From Plantago major (Eukaryota; Streptophyta; Magnoliopsida; Lamiales; Plantaginaceae), in assembly GCA_026545765.1 (NCBI GenBank), contig CM048841.1, positions 87,836,636 to 87,900,635 of the forward strand: a stretch of 64,000 bases of DNA, written 5' to 3'. The notes under the pieces were generated by a model. That model was not told the DNA's origin, searched no databases, and saw only the letters and a list, made by a program, of their open reading frames with translations. Position numbers and translations under genes: made by a program. Below, one piece after another: positions 56,602-64,000 of the stretch. How positions within the stretch are numbered: the first letter of the stretch is position 1; each line of letters starts with the position of its first letter.

Positions 56602-57343
56602 TGTTGTGTTTTATCTCAAATCAAGTAAGTTGAAATTTCTGAAACCAAGTTTCAGTTGGTTTCAGACGAGTGAAACTAGTTTCAGATAGTTTCAGAAAGT
56701 TTCAGAAATTCTGAAACCAAGTTTCAGAGTGAAACTAGTTTCAGAAATTTCTGAAACCAAGTTTCAAGTTTCAGAAATCTTATGAAACCAAGTTTCAGAT
56801 ATGTGAATGCTTACTAAATGATTGGACGGATCAGATTAATTCTAGATGATTAATGGCTGAGATTGATTCAATCGTTAGTTTGTTATGAACGGTTATTAAA
56901 GAGAAGAGAAATGTAAGAAAGCAGGCAAGTTCTTTGTCATTCGGTTTCGATTGATTTCTCGCTTTCTTCACCTTTTGATCCGAGATTTTGGATAGAGGTT
57001 GAAGACGGTTATTAGCTCTCTCGACAATTGGAAGATTCAGTTTCGTGATGCATACGCAGAACCGGGTTCGAGTTTCATCGTCGGTTCGTTTATCATTGAG
57101 ATTGTGATCCTGTTTTCTCATTTGATTGATTGAGGAGTATAGATAGTCGATTGAGCTTGATCTTTGTATAGATTGTATAAGCTTGTAATCGAATCTCAGT
57201 TGATATAAATATACGTGCTTGATTTCCCGTGGATGTAGGCTATTTTGGCCGAACCACGTAAATTCCGTGTTTCATCGTTTATGTTCTTGTTGATCAATTG
57301 ATAATTGTTATTGTTTGGTTGAGATTATTGTTGTGACTCAACA
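56602..57343 (+). repeat. 5' LTR of copia element 2, with palindrome array
   Basis: 742 bp. Positions 56630-56800 carry repeated TTTCAG and TGAAAC words that pair as CTGAAACCAAGTTTCAG palindromes, at least four times. The array is preserved in the 3' LTR at 61600-61771. Confidence 0.92.
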
Positions 57344-57396
57344 ATTGGCGCCGTCTGTGGGAAAGGTTTTGAATCTCAACTGTTTTCGATCAAGCT

Positions 57397-58281
57397 ATGG
57401 GATCATCCATGAGGTTTGATGTTGAAAAGTTCACGGAGAAAATCGATTTCGGTTTATGGAAGGCCAAGATGGAGGCACTGCTGATTCATCAAGGTTTAGA
57501 TGCAGCACTCTTGGGAGAAAAAGGATTTGCAGAAGGATTTGATGCCAAGGAGAAGGCTACTATCATGGGAAGAGCTCGTAGCACAATCATATTGTCCCTT
57601 GATGACAAGATTCTCCGGGAAGTAATCAAGATCAAAACAGCTAAAGAAATCTGGGACAAGCTGGAAGATATGTATAACTCTAAAACTTCTGCAAACAAGT
57701 TGCATCTGAGAAAAAGATTGTTTAATTTTCGAATCAGCACAGATAAATCTATTTCCCAGCAGCTTGATGAGTTTAACAAGATGTGCCAGGATCTGGAGAG
57801 TGTTAGCATTGAAGTTTCTGATGAGGATAAGGCATTAGTAATCTTGGGAGCCCTGCCTAAATCATATGAGCACTTCATTGATGCTCTAGTTATTCATAAG
57901 AGCACCAAGCTGACATATGATGATGTTGATGTTGCCCTGAGGAACAAGGAGCTGCATAAGGGACCCTCTATTGGTAATGACAATGCAGCTGAGAGTTTAA
58001 ATATCAAGGAGAAGTGGAGCCATAAGATGCAGGCTAAGCAGAGGACACCTGTGCCTGCAGATACCAGAAGATTTGAAAAACACAAATCTGCAAATGGAAA
58101 TAACTCAGAAAAAAGGAAGTGCTTCTATTGCAAAATGCCAGGCCATCTCAAGCAAAGTGTTTCAAGTATAAGAGAGACAAGAAGGCAGGAAAATTGCAGG
58201 TTAATGGTACAGAAAACAATATGGCTCACAATGCTCATATTCTTTGAGTCCGCACAGTGTATGGTGATGCTGAAGCTTTAG
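57397..58281 (+). pseudogene. copia element 2 gag, frameshifted
   Basis: ATG 57397, 34 bases past the primer site. gag body: FDVEKFTEKIDFGLWKAKME, TAKEIWDKLEDMYNSKTSAN and KSISQQLDEFNKMCQDLES, closely similar in pattern to element 1. The zinc knuckle begins CFYCKMPGHLK at about 58120, but the frame is then lost (near 58150), so the rest of this open frame is not real gag. Protease resumes in another frame. Confidence 0.9.
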
Positions 58282-61200
58282 TGGTTTCTGAGGCTTGTTC
58301 AGTGGTGAAATCAAAGTCTAATGATTACTGGGTACTGGATTCTGGATGCTCATTTCATATGAGCCCTAACCTTGAGTGGTTCATAAACTACAAAGCTGGG
58401 AAAGGTGGTTCAGTACTACTAGGTGATGATTTTGAATGCAACATTGAAGGAATTGGTGATATAAGGCTCAAGCTGCATGATGGAGTTGTAAGAATACTTA
58501 CAAATGTTAGGTACATACCCAAACCAAGAGGAATCTCATTTCCTTGGTGTACTAGATAGTACTGGTCACAAATATTCCTCAGAAAATGGTGTTCTGAGCA
58601 TTACTAAGTCTGGCATCATTGTAATGAAAGGCTTGAAGGAAAATGGCCTCTATTACCTGGTAGGTGATACAGTTTCTGGGGAATCTTCACATGTTAGTGC
58701 TCAAGACAATACTCAGCTCTGGCATGCAAGGTTGGGACATCTCAGTGAGAAGGGACTCAGAGAATTATCAAAGCAAAACCTGCTGTGTGGGGATCAAATA
58801 AATCATCTGCAGTTCTGTGAAAACTGTGTATTAGGAAAATCTCACAAGGTTGGTTTTGACACAGCAAAGCACAATACTCTAGCACCACTTGATTACCTTC
58901 ATTCAGATTTGTGGGGACCAACAAATACACAAACCATGGGTGGAGGAAGGTATTTCATGTCAATCATTGATGATTATTCAAGAAAAGTGTGGTTGATAAT
59001 ATTGAAATCTAAAGATGAAGCTTTCATCAAATTTAGAGATTGGTCAATTGAGGTGGAGAATACTACAGGAAGGAAAATCAAGCATCTCAGAACAGATAAT
59101 GGCTTGGAGTTTCTCTCAAATGATTTCAATGAGTTCTGCAAAAACAAGGGCATTGTGAGACATAAAACAATACCAGGCACACCTCAACAGAATGGAGTTG
59201 CTGAGAGGTTCAATAGAACTGTGCTAGAGAGAATCAGATGCATGTTGATTAGCTCAGGTTTGAGCAAATGCTTCTGGGGTGAAGCTGCTACTACAGCATG
59301 CTATCTCATAAATAGGAGCCCCACAACACCTCTGAACAACTTAACACCTGAGGAATTGTGGTCAGGCAAGCCTCCTTACCTAGGACATTTGAAGGTATTT
59401 GGGTGTTTGGCTCTGGCTCATGTGAGGCAAGGGAAGCTGGAACCAAGGGCACTTAGATGCATTTTTCTGGGATACCCCACTGGTGTAAAAGGGTACAAGT
59501 TGTGGATAATTGATCAGAGAAAGTGCATCATTAGCAGGGATGTGGTATTTAATGAAACTATCATGCCACTCAAGCCTGTGGACATCAATACAGAAATTCA
59601 GGTGGAGCATTGTAGTAATACAGGTGATTTACATGCAAATAAGAAGCATACACCTGTGGATGAGAATAGGGAACAACCTGATATGGAAAATTTATCCACT
59701 AGAGATACAGTTTCAGGGATTTCTGCAGACGAAACCAATGTGTTATCCACTTATCAACTTGCTAAAGATAGAGAGAGGTTAAATAGGAAAGTTCCTGACA
59801 TGTATGGTTATGGACAGATGGGAAAATCATACAATGTTGCTTATGCTCTCTCAGTTGCAGAAGATATCAACTACTCAGAACCAAGCACTTATCAAGAAGC
59901 TATTAGTTGTACTGATAGTGAAAAGTGGATCACAGCTATTCATGAGGAATTGGCTTCCCTGGAAAAGAATGATACTTGGGATATAGTTCCTATATCCAAG
60001 AACAAGAAGCTTGTGGGTTGCAAGTGGATTTTCAAAAGGAAGGTTGAAACTGGTACAACACACACAATTAGATTCAAAGCTAGGCTTGTTGCAAGGGGCT
60101 TTACACAGAAGGAAGGTGTAGATTATACAGAAATCTTTTCACCTGTGGTAAAGCATGTGTCTATAAGGATTCTCTTAGCCATGGTAACTCAATGGGATTT
60201 ACAACTACAGCAGATGGATGTCAAAACAGCATTTTTACATGGTCTGTTAGAGGAAACAATATATATGAAAATCCCTGAGGGCATTCATATTGAAGACAAG
60301 GAAAGCAAGGCATGTTTGTTGAAAAGATCTCTATATGGTTTAAAACAAAGTCCTAGACAGTGGTATAAGAGATTTGATGAATTTATGAGCTCAATACAGT
60401 TTACAAGGAGCAGGTATGACAGCTGTATATATTTTTCAAATATTCACAGTGAGAGTTGCATATATTTGCTGTTATATGTTGATGATATATTGATAGCTGG
60501 GAAGTCTCTTGATGAAATTAGTATGTTAAAGGCTAAGTTGAGCTCTGAGTTTGAAATGAAAGATCTGGGAGAAGCTAGTAGAATACTTGGTATGGACATT
60601 AGCAGACAAGAACATGATAGAAGCTTATTTCTATCACAATCTGCATATCTGACTAAGGTACTTGCAAAGTTCAATATGAATATGTCTAAACCTCATACGT
60701 ACACTGTAATTCCCGGAACTAAGTCACAAGAAGTCAATGTCCGTGAAGCAAGTGATATCTGAAATGTTCAAGATTCCTTATGCAAATGCAGTAGGAAGCA
60801 TAATGTATTCAATGATTTGCTGCAGACCAGATTTAGCTTTTGCTATGAGTATCATTAGTAGATTTATGAGCAATCCAGGTATGATACATTGGAATACAGT
60901 GAAGGGAGTACTCAGGTATATCAAGGAGCAGTTCATCATGGTCCAAGTTCTCGCATCTTCTACAACCGAGCTACCATCGAAAGGTTTTGTAGATGCGATT
61001 TTGCATCTAATGTAGATTCAAGGAAATCATTATGTGTTTTGTATTTACATTGTTTGATCTTGCCATCTCATGGAAATGTTCTCGTGATCTATAGTAGCAT
61101 TATCTACAACCGAAATTTGAGTTTGTTGCGAATCGAGGGAATCAAGGAAGCCATATGGTTGAATGGTTTGATTACAGAGTTGGGCATTGAACAAGATTGT

Positions 61201-61440
61201 GTATCTGTGATGTGTGATAATCAGAGTGCTATTCAGTTAGCAAAGCATCAGCATTTTCATGAAAGGACCAAGCACATAGATGTGAGATTATACTTCATAA
61301 GAGATATCATAGATGGAGGAGCAATTAAAGTTGAAAAGGTTCATACTACAGAAAATGCTGCAGATTTCTTAACAAAAGCATTGTCAGCTGCCAAGTTCAA
61401 GCATTGTGCAGACCTGATAAATGTTGGTGAAATTGTCTAA
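58257..61440 (+). pseudogene. copia element 2 pol: protease, integrase, RT, RNase H, with frameshifts
   Basis: Protease at 58257-58540 (WVLDSGCSFHMSPNLEWF). A shift near 58530 leads into the long frame up to 60762: integrase (HLSEKGLRELSKQ..CENC; core with SDLWGP, RTDNGLEF and NGVAERFNRT, D-D-E intact), then RT ([10 protein letters not shown], catalytic YVDDILIAGK). Shifts near 60740 and 60940-61130 damage the stretch before RNase H, which ends with VMCDNQSAIQLAKH, HERTKHIDVRLYFIRD and TKALSAAKFKH at 61440. RT and integrase active sites are intact, unlike in element 1, but the frameshifts prevent a complete polyprotein. Confidence 0.92.
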
Positions 61441-61572
61441 ATTTTTTGCACAGATATTCTGGAAGGCATGCTCTAGCCATAAGGGAGCTTAAGTGGTTGT
61501 TTGTTCTACCGAGTAAAGAACAGTAAATTGGGAAAAGAGCATGTAGACTTGATTTTGAGCTAAGGTGGAGTT

Positions 61573-62320
61573 TGTTGTGTTTTATCTCAAATCAAGTAAG
61601 TTGAAATTTCTGAAACCAAGTTTCAGTTGGTTTCAGACGAGTGAAACTAGTTTCAGATAGTTTCAGAAAGTTTCAGAAATTCTGAAACCAAGTTTCAGAG
61701 TGAAACTAGTTTCAGAAATTTCTGAAACCAAGTTTCAAGTTTCAGAAATCTTATGAAACCAAGTTTCAGATATGTGAATGCTTACTAAATGATTGGACGG
61801 ATCAGATTAATTCTAGATGATTAATGGCTGAGATTGATTCAATCGTTAGTTTGTTATGAACGGTTATTAAAGAGAAGAGAAACAGAAGAAAACAGAGCAA
61901 GTTGCTGTCATTCAGTTTTCGATTGATTTCTCGCCTGTTTCTTCACCTTTTGATCTGAGATTTTGGATAGAGGTTGAAGACGGTTATTAGCTCTACTGAC
62001 AATTGGAAGATTCAGGTTTCGTGATCTGCACACAGAGAACTGGTTCGAGTTTCATCGTCGGTTCGTTTATCATTGAGATTGTGATCCTGTTTTCTCATTT
62101 GATTGATTGAGGAGTATAGATAGTCGATTGAGCTTGATCTTTGTATAGATTGTATAAGCTTGTAATCGAATCTCAGTTGATATAAATATACGTGCTTGGT
62201 TTCCCGTGGATGTAGGCTATTTTGGCCGAACCACGTAAATTCCGTGTTTCATCGTTTATGTTCTTGTTGATCAATTGATAATTGTTATTGTTTGGTTGAG
62301 ATTATTGTTGTGACTCAACA
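61573..62320 (+). repeat. 3' LTR of copia element 2
   Basis: 748-bp partner of 56602-57343. It differs mainly where the 5' LTR has AATGTAAGAAAGCAGGCAAG and this copy has AACAGAAGAAAACAGAGCAAG, plus single-base changes. Confidence 0.93.
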
Positions 62321-62325
62321 GATAC

Positions 62326-62459
62326 AGCAGTAGTCACACACTAATTATCAGTAATTTTTCTGCTGTCAGTGTTTATTCAAATCTCAAAGCTAGAGGTTCA
62401 TGTGATCAGCATGTTACACCTCTTTACATGATCATAATACACATACCAATACGTTACGA
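62326..62459. other. copy B intergenic DNA resuming after copia element 2
   Basis: Continues the match to copy A (AGCAGTAGTCACACTCT, CTGTCAGTGTTTATTCAAAT, AGCATGTTACACCTCTTTACAT at 36150-36260). This is the 3' flank of the type II gene. Confidence 0.7.
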
Positions 62460-63065
62460 TCAGAAAAACCTGATGATCTTGTGACATGCTGCTCGAGGAC
62501 TAGCATGAAGTCCATGGTGATTGCGTATATGCTCGGGATAATAGTCATTTCTCCTGTTCAAGCCGGTGTCGTATAAGCTAGAGTGATATTGAGTACTAAA
62601 ATCAGTAGCCTCACCTCCCATGAACTCCTGCATGTTATGATCATAGTAATTTGCATGACTATGCGCAATATTGTCAAAGTCTTGGAAGTATCCTGCATAG
62701 CCATGAGTATGTTTGTCCAAGGTGTGATCATAGCGTGTGAAACCATGGGTGACTGGCTCAAGGCTTTGATGCCAGAGAGGGTGACTCATCATGTTGGTGG
62801 TGGGGCGGTTTTTGTAGCTATAGTCTTGATCATCCTTGCTCAGCTGCAACTTCTTAAGCGCGATAAACTCCTCGGCCTTATAATCTATTTTGTTGCAACG
62901 TTGAGGTTTGCGTCGAACCTTTTCAGATTGATGATCTTCTTCCATGGGATCTTTGACAGGTGTATGCACCCTATGCTCTCTTTCATAAAGCTCGTAGGCA
63001 TCTGGGGCACGTCTACTTGGCTGTTTCCCTTGCTTGTGATCATAGTGTCGTCCGAAAATTCTCAT
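62460..63065 (-). CDS. YELYEREHR-motif protein, type II, copy B
   Basis: Single-exon frame of about 201 residues from ATG 63065; a TTG two codons upstream is in frame but unlikely as start. One motif copy lies near the N-terminus: RRAPDAYELYEREHRVHTPV. A basic stretch and IDYKAEEFIALKKLQLSKDD follow, similar to the C-terminal KAEKF segment of type I and weakly like plant DUF761 (inference). The second half is rich in His, Tyr and Asp (HTHGYAGYFQDFDN, NYYDHNMQEF, NRRNDYYPEHIRNHHG), with no membrane segment. The broken partner is at 36271-36847. It probably belongs to the same family as the type I proteins. Function unknown. Confidence 0.68.
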   Translation of the reverse strand: MRIFGRHYDHKQGKQPSRRAPDAYELYEREHRVHTPVKDPMEEDHQSEKVRRKPQRCNKIDYKAEEFIALKKLQLSKDDQDYSYKNRPTTNMMSHPLWHQSLEPVTHGFTRYDHTLDKHTHGYAGYFQDFDNIAHSHANYYDHNMQEFMGGEATDFSTQYHSSLYDTGLNRRNDYYPEHIRNHHGLHASPRAACHKIIRFF

Positions 63066-64000
63066 CTCCAATTTTGTTTTTCCTTAACCAACCAAGGTTT
63101 AATTTAAGAGTTTGTTGGAATGACAGTCTGCTGTCTGCTGTGTGGTGATAAAATTTATTTCTTGTTTGAGCTTGATTTATAGCTCAATGTGTGCATGCAA
63201 TGGTGCAAGGAATTTGATTCCTGGTTTCGACTTTCAAATGCAAATGGATAAAGAAGAGGGGTAACAATTGATTCTTGGTCAAGATACTACAGATACAATT
63301 CCAAATACAAATCCTGATTAATTTGCACCTGATTCTCTGATTAATCTATGTGAGTTCCATCAATGATAATAGGGATCAATTGATCCTCTCTTGAGAGTTT
63401 ATAGAAAAGTCACTAGTTTGGTCCAGAATCTGCCTAAAATGTAATAGAAAAAAAAAACAAATGTTTCTGGAACTGGAATCTATCTTTGCATATCTGTGTG
63501 TGGAAGGAAAACAAATATTATATGTACATTGATAGGCTTTATATATCCTGCTGATTGTACATTATTCTTCAGTATGCATAAGATCCCAGGTTCCTCATCC
63601 AAATATTCCATTCTTGTCTCTTTTTTTGTTTATTTTACAATCAAATATCTGCTCTGGTTTATCTGGATCAGGGTGTTATTGAGCAGGGAGGACCAGAATT
63701 TTATGGAACAAGAATTTTACTATCTTCGCATAATTTGCCAAATTAGTTACCGAAACAGAAATTATTAGAAGATGTGGATAACATTCGCCAAATGTACATC
63801 TATGGATTTCTTCTGCAGACCATTATCCTAATGATTGTTCGTTACTCTTGAGCAATATGTGCTAAAGTGACACCATTTTTATTGAAAGTTTTACGTGTTC
63901 CTTATTTCATCACCAAATTAATGTCTGCTGCTTCTGCCTGATCTGGATTATTTCATCACCAAATTAATGTCTGCTGCTTCTGTCTGATCTGGATTATTAA
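63066..64000. other. upstream region of the type II copy B gene to the window end
   Basis: Homologous to 36848-37900. It should contain the type II promoter. No coding sequence is supported. A tandem pair of 46-base units lies at 63904-63995, one base differing (CTGCCTG against CTGTCTG). Confidence 0.6.

Larger units (their letters stand above)
56602..62320 (+). mobile_element. Ty1/copia element 2, complete structure
   Basis: LTRs 56602-57343 and 61573-62320 start TGTTGTGTTTTATC and end GACTCAACA. Perfect 5-base duplication GATAC at 56597-56601 and 62321-62325. Primer site TGGCGCCGTCTGTGGGAAAG at 57346. Purine tract TAAGGTGGAG before the 3' LTR. gag-pol is related to that of copia element 1 but clearly a different family (unlike LTRs). 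LTRs differ at a moderate number of sites, clustered at about 56910-56950. Copy A of the segmental duplication has no insertion at the matching place (near 36141). Confidence 0.95.

Overview
This window is plant nuclear DNA, almost certainly from a eudicot. It holds AT-rich intergenic DNA, intron-split genes with GT..AG borders, and many plant transposable elements: an L1-type LINE, a Tat-type Ty3/gypsy element, three Ty1/copia elements, a hAT element, PIF/Harbinger-like elements, a Mu-like foldback and a Stowaway-type MITE. I see no bacterial operons, CRISPR array or convincing tRNA gene. The species cannot be fixed from the sequence alone.

Layout. 1-1.06 kb: 5'-truncated LINE on the minus strand. 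1.3-2.8 kb: intact five-exon GDSL esterase/lipase gene (+). 3.3-5.4 kb: intact five-exon PP2C phosphatase gene (-), convergent with the GDSL gene. 6.54-20.83 kb: one complete but mutated Ty3/gypsy element with two RNase H domains and, between pol and the 3' LTR, an antisense intron-containing reading frame related to the plant 'putative gypsy type transposon' domain. 24.2-27.3 kb: intact 14-exon DUF707 gene (+).

From about 24.4 kb to the end, the DNA is an old direct tandem duplication. Copy A runs from about 24.4 to 37.9 kb and copy B from about 38.5 kb to the window end. Each ancestral unit carried the 3' part of a DUF707 gene, a small single-exon 'type I' gene and a 'type II' gene. Both small-gene types encode a protein with a recurring YELYEREHRVHTP-like motif that I do not recognise. 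In copy B the DUF707 gene is reduced to scraps. In copy A the type II gene is broken. Both type I genes and the copy B type II gene remain open.

After the duplication each copy gained its own transposons. Copy A received a Mu-like foldback, a second inverted-repeat element, a Harbinger derivative and a third long-TIR element. Copy B received a large inverted-repeat element that contains a hAT element, a MITE and a copia gag scrap. It also received a copia element whose 3' LTR is split by another, reversed copia element, then a Stowaway MITE and a second complete copia element. For several insertions the other copy preserves the empty site, which confirms the element ends.

The genes do not form a pathway. 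The four ordinary host genes or gene families (GDSL, PP2C, DUF707, YELYEREHR proteins) are unrelated neighbours. The most interesting material is the uncharacterised repeat-motif family with its duplication history, the antisense spliced frame in the gypsy element, and the layered transposon insertions.
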